Part shown: one piece after another, positions 53,610 to 62,570 of the stretch | Layout: each line of letters begins with the position of its first letter | Numbering within the stretch: the first letter of the stretch is position 1 | Origin: CAZFVY01 sp964522665 | GTDB lineage: Bacteria > Verrucomicrobiota > Verrucomicrobiia > Limisphaerales > CAZFVY01 | DNA length: 64,000 nt | Assembly (NCBI GenBank): GCA_964522665.1 | Contig: CAZFVY010000007.1 | Location: 1 to 64,000 of the forward strand | Direction of reading: 5' to 3' | Translations under genes and position numbers: made by a program | The notes under the pieces: generated by a model | Seen by the model: the letters and a program-made list of their open reading frames with translations, nothing else | Database searches by the model: none | Told to the model about the DNA's origin: nothing

Positions 53610-54655
53610 ACCGTCGGCTCCCGATCGTCGTGGCGGTGATCGTCGCGCTGACGCTCTCGAGCGCGTTGATTTGGGCCACGCGCCGGCCACCCGAGCCGTC
53701 GTACCTGGGCAAGCCGGCGACCTATTGGGTTGACCGTCAATTCAACGGCGGGGTTCGCGGTTATCCCGACACCAAGCCTTTTGAGGCGATGGGCGTGGCC
53801 GCGGCGCCTTATATCGCCGCGGGGTTGCGGGCGCGGAACTCCTGGCGGCAGAGCGACCGGTACGCGGCGATCTATCGATCGGTCCCGGCGCCTTTGCGGA
53901 AGCGCTTACCGCCGCCGCGGCCACTCGAGGGCGGAGGAGCTTCCCTTTCCCTGCAAGCTTCGATGTTGCTCGCGCGTCTGCGACCGGCCGTGGATCCGGC
54001 GCTGCCGGCGCTGGGACAGGACCGAAACGCTCTCGTACGGCAGGCGGTCGTCGTGCTCGCGGCGAACGAGGCCGCGAATGATCGGCTGGCTCCCGGACTG
54101 CTTTTCGCGGCCGCGACCGATCCCGCGCGTTCGGTGCGTGAAATAGCGGCCCGGGCGGCGGCGGGGTTGACCGACTCCGCGATTCCGGGAGCGATCGCGG
54201 CGCTCGATCGTCGCACGCGCGGCGATTCGCGGGCGGCGGTTTATCGCCGCACCCTCGCGGCCATCGAATGGTTGGCGTGGCGCGGTCCACGCGCGGGCGC
54301 GGCGCTTCCCGAACTGAAGGTATTAGCGCTGGTTGACGACAAGCAGATCCCGGTCGCGGCGATGCGCGCGATCGTCCGGATCGAGCGCCGACCGGAAACG
54401 CTCGCGTGCGTCCTCAACGAATTGACCGACACCGGCGCCCTCCCGCGCCGCCTGCGTGCAATCGCGGCGCTCGGAAAGTGTGGGCCGCAGGTGGTCGAAG
54501 CAGCGCCCATCCTGGTCAAACTTTGGAAGGCGCAGGCAGACGCCAGATCAAGTTCGGCGCTCGATCGGCCGTCAACGGTTCAACTTCGACGAGCCGTGGC
54601 GGAGTCACTTAAACAGATCGCGCCCGAGGTGGCCGCGCGGGAGGGAATTCGATGA
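53606..54655 (+). CDS. Membrane-anchored HEAT-like repeat protein, tandem copy 4
   Basis: 349 residues; ATG at 53606 overlaps the previous stop (ATGA). Helix IVVAVIVALTLSSALIW, PEPSYLGKPATYWVDRQF, MGVAAAPYIAAGLRARNSW, LPALGQDRNALVRQAVV, LTDSAIPGAIAAL, WRGPRAGAALPELKVL, and the end LKQIAPEVAAREGIR. It is Ala/Arg-rich, with many C- or G-ending codons as in its neighbours, so there is no sign of separate origin. Confidence 0.88.
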   Translation: MNRRLPIVVAVIVALTLSSALIWATRRPPEPSYLGKPATYWVDRQFNGGVRGYPDTKPFEAMGVAAAPYIAAGLRARNSWRQSDRYAAIYRSVPAPLRKRLPPPRPLEGGGASLSLQASMLLARLRPAVDPALPALGQDRNALVRQAVVVLAANEAANDRLAPGLLFAAATDPARSVREIAARAAAGLTDSAIPGAIAALDRRTRGDSRAAVYRRTLAAIEWLAWRGPRAGAALPELKVLALVDDKQIPVAAMRAIVRIERRPETLACVLNELTDTGALPRRLRAIAALGKCGPQVVEAAPILVKLWKAQADARSSSALDRPSTVQLRRAVAESLKQIAPEVAAREGIR

Positions 54656-55722
54656 ATCGCCGTCGCTGGATGATCGGGTTGGCGGTGGTCGCGCTGGGGC
54701 TGACCGTTGGACTGAGCTTGCGCGATCAGCGGCCGACAGAACCGTCGTACCAAGGCAAGCCGGCGACCTACTGGATGAAACAACTCTTTGATCGACCGTA
54801 CGGGGACTCGGCGGCGGCCAATTATCAAGCCCTGGCGAAGATGGGCGTCGCGGTGGAACCGTATGCCGTGGCGGCGCTAAAGAAAGTCCCCTGGTGGCGG
54901 CAAGACCCTCGGTACGCGCAGACGCTAGGCCGGCTCCCGCGGTTTATTCGAGACCAACTGCCCAGCCCACCGACCCCCGAAGAGTTCAACGACGGCGATC
55001 GGCGATCCCGTGTCGTCCAGCAGATTCTTCACAATTTGGGTCCGGCCCTGGATTCATTTTTGCCATCGCTCGCGCGCGACCGGAGTATTCTCGTCCGAAG
55101 AGTCGCCGTAGAGCTTCTTCGCTCTGACCACGCGCCGGCGGACGACCAGCTGGCTCGTAAATTGGTTTACCGGTTGATGCGGGATCGGGATCACCTCATC
55201 TGCGTCTTGGCGCTCATGGCGTCGCAGAGATTCGACGACTCGGTGATACCCCGATTGATCGCGGCCACGGAGGAGCGGAGCGATCTTGAGCCGAGGGCGA
55301 TGGTTGAGGTGCGGGTGGCGGCGGCGCGAGAATTGAGTCTCCGCGGAGAAAGGGCGCGGGCCGCCATCCCAACCTTGCGCCAATTAGCGCGAGATAGTTC
55401 CGCGCGTACCCGCCGGTTCGCGCTGATTGCGCTGCTGCGAATTGAACGCAGCCATGAAACCGTGCTGACCGTGCTCAACGAACTGAACGGCGCCACCAAG
55501 ATCGACACCGAGATTACTCGCGAAATGGTCTCGGCGCTCGGCTCCCTCGGACCGGACGCCCACGATGCCGCGCCGATCGTCCTCAAAATCTGGAAAACTT
55601 CCGAACACGTCTCCAGCGTACCGGCGTTTGATCGGATGATGACGGATGATCTGCGCAACGCCGCTGCCGAAACCCTGAAACAAATCGCGCCCGAGGTCGC
55701 GGCGCGGGAGGGGATTCAATGA
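54652..55722 (+). CDS. Membrane-anchored HEAT-like repeat protein, tandem copy 5
   Basis: 356 residues; ATG at 54652 overlaps the previous stop (ATGA). Helix MIGLAVVALGLTVGLSL, TEPSYQGKPATYWMKQLF, MGVAVEPYAVAALKKVPWW, LPSLARDRSILVRRVAVELL, FDDSVIPRLIAAT, LRGERARAAIPTLRQL, and the end LKQIAPEVAAREGIQ. Its last codons again spell GCG CGG GAG GGG ATT CAA TGA with an overlapping ATG, although no intact gene follows. Confidence 0.88.
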   Translation: MNRRRWMIGLAVVALGLTVGLSLRDQRPTEPSYQGKPATYWMKQLFDRPYGDSAAANYQALAKMGVAVEPYAVAALKKVPWWRQDPRYAQTLGRLPRFIRDQLPSPPTPEEFNDGDRRSRVVQQILHNLGPALDSFLPSLARDRSILVRRVAVELLRSDHAPADDQLARKLVYRLMRDRDHLICVLALMASQRFDDSVIPRLIAATEERSDLEPRAMVEVRVAAARELSLRGERARAAIPTLRQLARDSSARTRRFALIALLRIERSHETVLTVLNELNGATKIDTEITREMVSALGSLGPDAHDAAPIVLKIWKTSEHVSSVPAFDRMMTDDLRNAAAETLKQIAPEVAAREGIQ

Positions 55723-55757
55723 GGGGGTACTGTGAGTGGGAAGGATGGGAGGGATGA
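55719..55757 (+). pseudogene. Vestigial start of a sixth array member
   Basis: The ATGA at the end of copy 5, preceded by GGGAGGGG, opens a frame of only 12 residues (MRGYCEWEGWEG) that runs into the purine-rich tract and stops. The placement is identical to the four real junctions, so a former next copy has probably been lost. Confidence 0.45.
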
Positions 55758-55790
55758 GCTGGATGGGAAGAATGGGACGAAGGCCGACTC
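55734..55790. repeat. Purine-rich GGATGGGA tract 1
   Basis: Irregular repeats of GGATGGGA/GGGATGAG/GGAAGAATGGGA directly after the HEAT array. Similar tracts lie at 56571-56632 and around 57222-57262. Confidence 0.6.
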
Positions 55791-55815
55791 GTCAGAAGCG
55801 TTTCGCGGTGGCCGC

Positions 55816-56505
55816 TTATTCTTCGCTCTCGGCGCTCTGGCGGCGGATCTCCGCGATCAGGAAACGGATCACGTAGCGCAGGCGGCTCTGCACGTCGAGG
55901 GTCTCGAGGATCGTCTGGCGTTCCAGTGGGTCGGGCAAGAGCGTGCAGCAAATCATGTCGGCGACTTGGCTGGCGTCGGTCAGCTTGGTCATCAGGCGCA
56001 GGGCGTCCTTGAACGAGATGTCCGGCCCGAGTCCTTCGAGGTGGACCTCGGAGGATTGCCACAACTCCTTCAGGCCGTGCAGGGCGGCATTCTTTTCGTT
56101 GCCCAGGAATTTGTTGACCAAATCGAGGATTTTTTCCATCAGGCCGCCGATTTGGTTGCCTTGGGCGCCGGTCGATTTTAAAGGGTAGATGCGTTGGACG
56201 CGATAAGGCCGGTATTGGATCGTCTCGGCGAGTTCCACACGGGTGATGCCCTCGAGAAAGAGGTCGGAGGTCCCGTCCTTGCGCGCCACGGACACGCGCA
56301 CGAGGCCGAGGCCGGCGACGGCGTGCGGGCGTTCCTGCGAGCGGCCGGGCTTTTGCATCGCCACCGAGAACATGCGATGGGTCGCGAGCACGTCCGCCAG
56401 CATGTGCCGGTAGCGCGGCTCGAAGATGTACAAAGGCATCATCGCCTTTGGGAAAAGGTTCACTCGGGGCAAAGTCATGACCGGCACTTCGCTCGGCAAT
56501 TCCAT
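55816..56505 (-). CDS. Lon protease substrate-binding (LAN) domain protein
   Basis: 229 residues. The sequence opens MELPSEVPVMTLPRVNLFPK, with LYIFEPRYRHMLADVLATHR, VAGLGLVRVSVARKDGTSDLFLEGITRVEL, the usual features of the Lon N-terminal domain. There is no AAA+ or protease domain. Stand-alone LAN proteins are widespread; their role, perhaps protein quality control, is unproven. It lies downstream of the four-helix-bundle gene and aldolase on the same strand, separated by a purine-rich tract. Confidence 0.9.
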   Translation of the reverse strand: MELPSEVPVMTLPRVNLFPKAMMPLYIFEPRYRHMLADVLATHRMFSVAMQKPGRSQERPHAVAGLGLVRVSVARKDGTSDLFLEGITRVELAETIQYRPYRVQRIYPLKSTGAQGNQIGGLMEKILDLVNKFLGNEKNAALHGLKELWQSSEVHLEGLGPDISFKDALRLMTKLTDASQVADMICCTLLPDPLERQTILETLDVQSRLRYVIRFLIAEIRRQSAESEE

Positions 56506-56570
56506 ACCGCGACTCTAAGCGATCACTGGGGCATTGCAAGGCTGGCGCCGGGAGGGGGATGGGGCGGCGT

Positions 56571-56632
56571 CTGGGAGGGGAGGGATGGGAGGAATGGGGA
56601 TTATGGGAGGGATGGGAACAATGTGACCGACG
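56571..56632. repeat. Purine-rich GGATGGGA tract 2
   Basis: GGGAGGGGAGGGATGGGAGG then AATGGGGATTATGGGAGGGATGGGAA. It lies between the LAN-domain gene and the four-helix-bundle gene. Confidence 0.6.
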
Positions 56633-56648
56633 GTAGCAAGCAACGGGC

Positions 56649-57302
56649 TTAGGGCTGGCTGGACGGCGGTGGCGCTGAGCGGCGATTGCGATACTGCAGG
56701 CGGACCCGGGTCATGCGTTCGCGGAGGCCGCCTTGCTCGAGGAAATCCTGCTCGAGCCGGCGAAGCTGGTGGTCAAGCAGGTAGTTGGTCTGGTGAATGA
56801 GGCAGAGCGCGATGTTCGCCACCACTTCGGGCGGCCGGGTCTCCACGAATTCACGGTAGTTCTCGTAGGTTTGGGGAGTCTTGCGGCCGAGCTGGCGGAC
56901 GTATTTCGCCTCCTTAGAGTCCTTGTCCCAGACCGGGAAATCACGGGCGCGGAGGTAGTCGCGGTAGTCGTCCAGCAGCTCCTCAAGGCTCGCGCGGGCG
57001 ACGTTCGTGAGCTTGATCTCGGTTTCCTTGGAGGTTAGCCCGGCCTTGCTGCCTTCCAGGATGTTCTTCTTGCCCGAACGGGCGGCCTGAATCATCTGGT
57101 CGATCGTGCGATCGCCCTTCGCCAGGAACTTGTGCGCAAAGCGGAAGGTCAGATCATAAACGATCTCGGCCTTCTGGAACGAGAGGAGGGTCTGGTAATC
57201 GCCTCGTGGTGGGAGCAGGCGGTCAGATGATGGGATGGAATGGGAGTTAGGGGAATCATGGCTCCCCTTGGTTCCAGTCTTCCCGTCACGGTTCATGCCC
57301 AC
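56649..57302 (-). CDS. Four-helix-bundle suffix-domain protein (S23-like)
   Basis: 217 residues as framed. From about residue 29 the family begins: RLLPPRGDYQTLLSFQKAEI, AARSGKKNILEGSKAGLTSK, LTNVARASLEELLDDYRDYL, ending with CLIHQTNYLLDHQLRRLEQD. The first ~28 residues (SHDSPNSHSIPSSDR region) are translated from a purine-rich tract and may not be part of the original gene, so the true start could be later. Related bundles are encoded in 23S rRNA intervening sequences and near retroelements, but this one stands in an ordinary chromosomal setting 21 bases after the aldolase stop. The function is unknown. Confidence 0.85.
   Translation of the reverse strand: MGMNRDGKTGTKGSHDSPNSHSIPSSDRLLPPRGDYQTLLSFQKAEIVYDLTFRFAHKFLAKGDRTIDQMIQAARSGKKNILEGSKAGLTSKETEIKLTNVARASLEELLDDYRDYLRARDFPVWDKDSKEAKYVRQLGRKTPQTYENYREFVETRPPEVVANIALCLIHQTNYLLDHQLRRLEQDFLEQGGLRERMTRVRLQYRNRRSAPPPSSQP
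57222..57262. repeat. Purine-rich GGATGG tract 3
   Basis: GATGATGGGATGGAATGGGA then GTTAGGGGAATCATGG. It covers the presumed N-terminal codons of the four-helix-bundle gene. Confidence 0.45.
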
Positions 57303-57323
57303 CAGCGGAGCGCCGCCACGCCC

Positions 57324-58289
57324 TTAATCAAAGGCGTGCCCGGCGCAGCAGAGGACGTTTTTGACCTTGTGGCGGACGAGTTCCTTGACCTTGGCGCGGG
57401 CCGGGGCGAGGTATTTGCGGGGATCGAATTCCTTGGGGTTTTCCGCGAACACTTTGCGGATCGCGGCGGTCATCGCCAGGCGCAAGTCGGTGTCGATGTT
57501 GACCTTCGTGCAACCAACCCGGCGGGCGACTTCGATGTCGGCTTCGGGCACGCCGGCGGTTTCTTCACCCATCTTGCCGCCGTATTTGTTGATCTCCTGC
57601 ACCAAGTCCTTGGGCACGCTTGAGGCGCCGTGCAGCACCAGCGGATAGTCGCCCATGCCGGCGTCGAGGAGGGCTTTTTTGATCGCTTTAAGGCGTTCGA
57701 GGTCAAGGTGTTGTTCGCCCTTGAACTTGTAGGCGCCGTGCGAGTTGCCGATCGCGACCGCGAGGGAATCGACGCCGGTTTGCTTCACGAATTCGACCGC
57801 CTCGTCCGGGTGGGTATAGACGCCCCCCTTGGAATAGCCGCCCCCTTCTTCGCCGTCGTCGTGCTGGGCGCCGACCAACATGCCCAATTCGCCTTCGACC
57901 ACGCAATTATGCTTGTGGGCGTAATCCACGACCCGTTTGCAAACGTCCACGTTCTTGTCGAACGCCAAATGGCTGCCGTCGATCATCACGCTCGTAAACC
58001 CTTCGTCGATACACTCTTTGCAAAGCTCGAAGGAATCGCCGTGGTCGAGATGGACCGCGATGGGGATGTTCGAGAGGCTGACGGCGGCCTCGATGAGCTT
58101 TTTGAGATAAACCGGATTGGCGTATTGGCGGGCGCCTTTGGAAATCTGAAGCATGACCGGGGCTTTTTCCTCTTCGCAAGCCTCGACGATGGCCTGGAGC
58201 AGTTCCATGTTATTGACGTTGAAAGCGCCGAGGGCGTATTTGCCCTTCAGGGCTTTGGCAAACAGGTCTTTGGTGTGTGTCAGTGGCAT
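57324..58289 (-). CDS. fba: Class II fructose-bisphosphate aldolase
   Basis: 321 residues. It is a cytosolic, zinc-dependent aldolase that splits fructose 1,6-bisphosphate into dihydroxyacetone phosphate and glyceraldehyde 3-phosphate in glycolysis and gluconeogenesis. The class II signatures are plain: ALGAFNVNNMELLQAIVEA at the start, IAVHLDHGDSFELCKECIDEGF with the zinc His pair and catalytic Asp, VVEGELGMLVGAQHDD, AVAIGNSHGAYKFKG with another zinc His, LVLHGASSVPKD, and CTKVNIDTDLRLA. It is full length. It is followed on the same strand by the four-helix-bundle and LAN-domain genes. Confidence 0.97.
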   Translation of the reverse strand: MPLTHTKDLFAKALKGKYALGAFNVNNMELLQAIVEACEEEKAPVMLQISKGARQYANPVYLKKLIEAAVSLSNIPIAVHLDHGDSFELCKECIDEGFTSVMIDGSHLAFDKNVDVCKRVVDYAHKHNCVVEGELGMLVGAQHDDGEEGGGYSKGGVYTHPDEAVEFVKQTGVDSLAVAIGNSHGAYKFKGEQHLDLERLKAIKKALLDAGMGDYPLVLHGASSVPKDLVQEINKYGGKMGEETAGVPEADIEVARRVGCTKVNIDTDLRLAMTAAIRKVFAENPKEFDPRKYLAPARAKVKELVRHKVKNVLCCAGHAFD

Positions 58290-58626
58290 AGTTTCGATTC
58301 CAGTTAAAGAGTGGTTTTCACAATCGACCTCATCATATTATCGGGGTTGCCGGGGCGAGAAAAGGAAAGAATATGTCACGTCGGAGCGCTCAGCGGCAAC
58401 CCGTTGGCCCGCAATGACCCAGCGCCGGAACGGGACAACTCGCTCTGGCCGCCAGGATTTCCTGAGTGGCAAAATCATGGGTGGCAAAATCATGAAAACA
58501 ATCATGAAAAGAATGCATTCATCGTGGCAAGGCGCTGAGCAGGCGATTTTCGGTCTGACGGCGGGGCATTTTTCGAGCTTCAAGCTTGAATCGCCTGCGC
58601 GCGCGTGCTTGAATGCCTCATATTCC

Positions 58627-61173
58627 ATGAACTGGCGCTTTCACCTCCCACTGACCCGGAAATCGGGCCGCGTGGCGAACGCCGCCCGTTCGGTGGCGTA
58701 TGCCGGACTTTGGGTGGCGTTCATGGTCGAGGGGCGGTCCGTTCAAGCCGCGCCCGCGCCAGCGCCCGGCGCCGCGCAGTTCCGCGGGCAGGTCCAGCCG
58801 ATTCTGAAGCAGTTCTGCTACGATTGCCACGCTGATGGGGAGAACAAGGGCGGCGTTTCCTTCGATGAATTCAAGTCCGATGACGCCTTGCTCGATGACC
58901 GCGAGCTTTGGGGGCGGGTCCTAAAGAACCTGCGGGCCGGCATCATGCCGCCCGAGAAGAAGCCGCACCCCGGCGATCCCGAGCGGGAGCGCATCGCCCA
59001 GTGGATCAAATCGGCCGTCTTTCGCATCGATCCCCAGAACCCCGATCCGGGCCGGGTCACCGTCCGCCGACTGAACCGCGCCGAATACCACAATACCATT
59101 CACGATTTGCTGGGCGTTGAGTTCAACACGGACGTCGAATTCCCGCCGGACGACACCGGCCACGGGTTCGATAACATCGGGGACGTGCTGACGCTTTCTC
59201 CGATGCTGCTCGAGAAGTATCTCGCGGCCGCCCGGACGGTCGTCGCCGAAGCGGTACCCGTCACCGCGCGCGTCCCCGCCGAGACGGTGCTGGCGGGAAC
59301 ACGTTTCCTAAAGGTTGAGACCAACGGAGTCAGCGCGGTCGCGACGACCAACGTTCCCGACGGCATGCTCTCGCTGCCCTACTACGAGCCGGCCCACCGC
59401 GCCGCCAGCTTTACCGCGCCGCGTGCGGGCATTTACCGTTTGGTTTTGGACCTCACGTCGAAGGGGAACAACGCGGAGAATGGCTTCGACTCGAACCGCT
59501 GCCAGATTGTTTTCAAGGCGGACGGCCAGGAGTTGCTCCGGCGCGAATATGGCTGGAACGAACGGAAAGAACTGCATTTCGAACTCGACGCCAAATGGCC
59601 GGCGGGTGAGCGCCGGCTCAGCTTCGAGTTGCAACCGACCAATCCCGGCGCCCGGAAGACCGCCGCGCTCGAGCTGCGCATCCAATCGGTGACCGTGCGC
59701 GGTCCGCTCGATGAAAAATCGTGGGTTCACCCGAAGAATTACGACCGGTTCTTCGCTCACGAACCGCCCAAGGGCGCCGCCGCCCGCCGCAAGTTCGCCC
59801 GCGAAGTCCTGGACAAATTCGCGCGTCGCGCGTATCGGCGCCCGGTGGACGCCGCGACGCTCGATCGCCTGGTCGCGCTGGCGGAGTCGATTTATCGCCA
59901 ACCCGGCAAGAGCTTCGAGGCCGGCGCCGCCCATGCGATGGTGGCCGTGCTGGCTTCGCCGCAGTTTCTCTTCCGCGAGGAGGGCGTGACCGCCGCCGCG
60001 CCGGGGCAAGCCTATCCGTTCGTGGATGAGTACGCCTTGGCCTCGCGGCTTTCCTATTTTCTCTGGTCGTCCATGCCCGACGACGAACTGTTCCGCCTGG
60101 CCGCCGCCGGGAAGCTCCGGGAGAACCTGGCCGCGCAGACGCGACGGATGCTCGCCGACCCGCGCGCCGAGGCGCTGGCGGTCAATTTCTGCGGGCAATG
60201 GCTCGAAGCGCGCGACATCGCCACGGTGCAGATTGACGCCCGTTCCGTGCTCAACCGCGACAGCGGCGCCAGCGCCGGGGGCGGCGGTGGTTTCTTCGGT
60301 CGTCCCCGGGTCGTGCTGGACGGCGAGTTGCGCAAGGCGATGGAACGCGAGACGGAGACGTATTTCAGCTTCGTGGCGCGCGAGAACCGCAGCGTGCTTG
60401 AATTGGTGGACAGCGACTACGCCTTCCTGAACGAGAAACTCGCGCGGCATTACGGGCTGACGAATCTCGATATCACCGGCCCCGAATTGCGCCGGGTCAC
60501 GCTCCCGGCCAATTCCCCGCGCGGCGGCGTCTTGACGCAGGGAACGATTCTCGCGGTGACCTCGAATCCGACGCGCACCTCACCCGTCAAACGCGGCCTG
60601 TTCGTGCTGGAGAACTTTCTCGGCACGCCGCCGGCTCCGCCGCCGCCGGACATTCCCCCGCTCGAACAATCGGATAAGGGCGCGAAGGACCGGGAGTTGA
60701 CCTTGCGTGAGGTTCTCGAAATCCATCGGAGCAAACCGTTGTGCAGCTCGTGCCACAGCCGGATGGACCCGCTCGGGCTGGCTTTCGAGAACTTCAACGC
60801 CCTCGGCATGTGGCGGGAGCAGGAACGCGGGCAACCGCTCGACGCCACCGGGAAATTGATCACCGGCGAACCCTTCCAGGATATTCGCGACCTCAAACGG
60901 ATCATCGCCACCCGGCATCACCTTGATTTTTACCGGACCCTGACCGAGAGGCTCCTTACCTACGCGCTCGGTCGCGGCCTGGAATATTACGACACCGAGA
61001 CCGTCGATCAAATCGTGGGCCGGCTCGAAAAGGAAAACGGGCGATTCTCGGCGCTGCTGCTAGGGATCGTCGAATCCGCGCCGTTCCAAAAGTGTCGCCC
61101 GCCCGCCGCGTCCGACGGCCCCGAGACCGCGAAACCGTCCAATCTGCGAGCCGAACTCAAGCCAAGCCTATGA
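58627..61173 (+). CDS. Secreted DUF1587/DUF1592/DUF1588/DUF1585 protein with two CxxCH motifs
   Basis: 848 residues from the ATG at 58627, chosen because it yields a signal peptide (SVAYAGLWVAFMVEG..VQAAP); in-frame codons continue upstream but lack such a leader. Order: a cytochrome-like PSCyt1 region with CYDCH (Cys64-His68) and NLRAGIMPPEKK; DUF1587 (VRRLNRAEYHNTIHDLLGV); a carbohydrate-binding-like insert; DUF1592 (LASRLSYFLWSSMPDDELF); DUF1588 with CSSCHSRMDPLGLAFENF (Cys706-His710); DUF1585 (TERLLTYALGRGLEYYD). Such proteins are periplasmic and probably bind heme c. Their partner is a DUF1552 protein, encoded next and coupled by ATGA. They are thought to act in polysaccharide or sugar oxidation; this is not established. 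Confidence 0.93.
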   Translation: MNWRFHLPLTRKSGRVANAARSVAYAGLWVAFMVEGRSVQAAPAPAPGAAQFRGQVQPILKQFCYDCHADGENKGGVSFDEFKSDDALLDDRELWGRVLKNLRAGIMPPEKKPHPGDPERERIAQWIKSAVFRIDPQNPDPGRVTVRRLNRAEYHNTIHDLLGVEFNTDVEFPPDDTGHGFDNIGDVLTLSPMLLEKYLAAARTVVAEAVPVTARVPAETVLAGTRFLKVETNGVSAVATTNVPDGMLSLPYYEPAHRAASFTAPRAGIYRLVLDLTSKGNNAENGFDSNRCQIVFKADGQELLRREYGWNERKELHFELDAKWPAGERRLSFELQPTNPGARKTAALELRIQSVTVRGPLDEKSWVHPKNYDRFFAHEPPKGAAARRKFAREVLDKFARRAYRRPVDAATLDRLVALAESIYRQPGKSFEAGAAHAMVAVLASPQFLFREEGVTAAAPGQAYPFVDEYALASRLSYFLWSSMPDDELFRLAAAGKLRENLAAQTRRMLADPRAEALAVNFCGQWLEARDIATVQIDARSVLNRDSGASAGGGGGFFGRPRVVLDGELRKAMERETETYFSFVARENRSVLELVDSDYAFLNEKLARHYGLTNLDITGPELRRVTLPANSPRGGVLTQGTILAVTSNPTRTSPVKRGLFVLENFLGTPPAPPPPDIPPLEQSDKGAKDRELTLREVLEIHRSKPLCSSCHSRMDPLGLAFENFNALGMWREQERGQPLDATGKLITGEPFQDIRDLKRIIATRHHLDFYRTLTERLLTYALGRGLEYYDTETVDQIVGRLEKENGRFSALLLGIVESAPFQKCRPPAASDGPETAKPSNLRAELKPSL

Positions 61174-62570
61174 ACCGCCAACCGTCCCGTCGTGAACTCC
61201 TCGCCGCCCAGCGCCACGCCAGCCTGACCCGGCGTCACTTTCTGCGGGGCCTCGGCGCCTGCCTCGCGCTGCCCGCGTTTGAATCGTTGCGTCCGCTGGG
61301 CGCGATGGCCTCGCCGGCCGCCGGGCGGTTGGCCGCCACCGCCAGCGGCGCCCCGCTCCGGACGGCGTTCATCTATTTTCCAAACGGCGCCATCCCGGGC
61401 GCCTGGTGGCCGTCGGGTGAAGAAAAGGACTTTGAACTCGGTCGCACGCTCAAACCTTTGGAACCGTCCCGTTCGATGGTGCAAATTCTGAGCGGACTCG
61501 ATCACAAGAACGCCGAGGCGGGGCGCGACGGCGGCGGCGACCACGCCCGTGGCAACGGCGTTTTCCTGACCGGGGCGCGCTTGAAAAAGAGCGCCACCGA
61601 CGTTCAGGCGGGCATTTCAATCGATCAGGTCATGGCCCGCGAAGTCGGCCACCTGACCCGTTTCCCGTCGCTCGAGTTGACGTGCGACTATGTTCGCAAG
61701 GCCGGCGCGTGTGACTCGGGCTATTCCTGCGCCTACCAGTACAACGTTTCCTGGAGTTCGCCCACGACCCCGATGTCGCCCGAGTTCAATCCGCGCCAGG
61801 TCTTCGAGCGGATGTTCGGGACCGGCTCGCCCGCGGAGCGCCCCGCGAGCTTGAAGGCGCGCCAGGAAGAGCAGCGTTCGTTGCTCGATTTCGTCCTTAC
61901 CGACGCGCGCGACATGCAGCGCCGCCTCGGACGCCGTGACCGCGAGAAACTCGACCAATACCTGACTGGCGTGCGCGAGGTCGAGACCCGCATCCAACGC
62001 GCGGAACAATTCGGCAAGGTCAAGGACCCGGGCGTCGAGGCTCCGATCGGCGTTCCGTCGGAATACGAGGACTACGTGCAGTTGATGTACGACATGATGG
62101 CGCTGGCGTTTCAGACCGATTCGACCCGCGTCGCCACGCTTTTGCTGGCGCACGACGGCAGCAATCGCTCGTTCGCCGAGATCGGCATCCCTGAGGGGCA
62201 TCATGATCTGTCGCATCATTTCGGCAGCGCCACGAAGATTCAAAAGGTGTCGGAAATCGATCTGTGGTACGTGAAGCAGTTCGCGAAGTTTTTGCAGAAA
62301 CTGCAGCAGACGAAGGACGTGGACGGCCAATCGCTCCTCCACAACTCGATGATCGTCTATGGCGGCGGCAACGCGGACGGCAACCGTCACACCCACGTTA
62401 ATCTTCCGATCGTCCTTGCCGGCGCCGGCGGCGGCGCGCTCACGCCCGGCCGCTACGTGAAGCACGGCGGCAAACCGACCACCAATCTCTTCCTGACGAT
62501 GGCCGATCACCTCGGCCTCAAGAACCTCGATAAATTCGGCGATTCCACGGGCCGCCTCGAAGGGGTCTAA
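61170..62570 (+). CDS. Secreted DUF1552 protein, Tat-type signal
   Basis: 466 residues from the ATG at 61170, which overlaps the previous stop (ATGA). The N-terminus contains TRRHFLRGLGACLALPAFES, a Tat-like twin-Arg export signal. The body matches DUF1552: AFIYFPNGAIPGAWWPSGEE, ILSGLDHKNAEAG, GDHARGNGVFLTGARLKKS, QAGISIDQVMAREVG, LLLAHDGSNRSFAEIGI, and the end YGGGNADGNRHTHVNLPIVL. The family always travels with the DUF1592-type gene. Related to sulfatase/alkaline-phosphatase folds by annotation of neighbours; the enzyme reaction is unknown. Confidence 0.93.
   Translation: MNRQPSRRELLAAQRHASLTRRHFLRGLGACLALPAFESLRPLGAMASPAAGRLAATASGAPLRTAFIYFPNGAIPGAWWPSGEEKDFELGRTLKPLEPSRSMVQILSGLDHKNAEAGRDGGGDHARGNGVFLTGARLKKSATDVQAGISIDQVMAREVGHLTRFPSLELTCDYVRKAGACDSGYSCAYQYNVSWSSPTTPMSPEFNPRQVFERMFGTGSPAERPASLKARQEEQRSLLDFVLTDARDMQRRLGRRDREKLDQYLTGVREVETRIQRAEQFGKVKDPGVEAPIGVPSEYEDYVQLMYDMMALAFQTDSTRVATLLLAHDGSNRSFAEIGIPEGHHDLSHHFGSATKIQKVSEIDLWYVKQFAKFLQKLQQTKDVDGQSLLHNSMIVYGGGNADGNRHTHVNLPIVLAGAGGGALTPGRYVKHGGKPTTNLFLTMADHLGLKNLDKFGDSTGRLEGV

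Noticed and set aside
59308..60450. Long minus-strand frame (380 codons) opposite the DUF1592-type gene
   Set aside because: Mirror frame of a strongly recognised protein.
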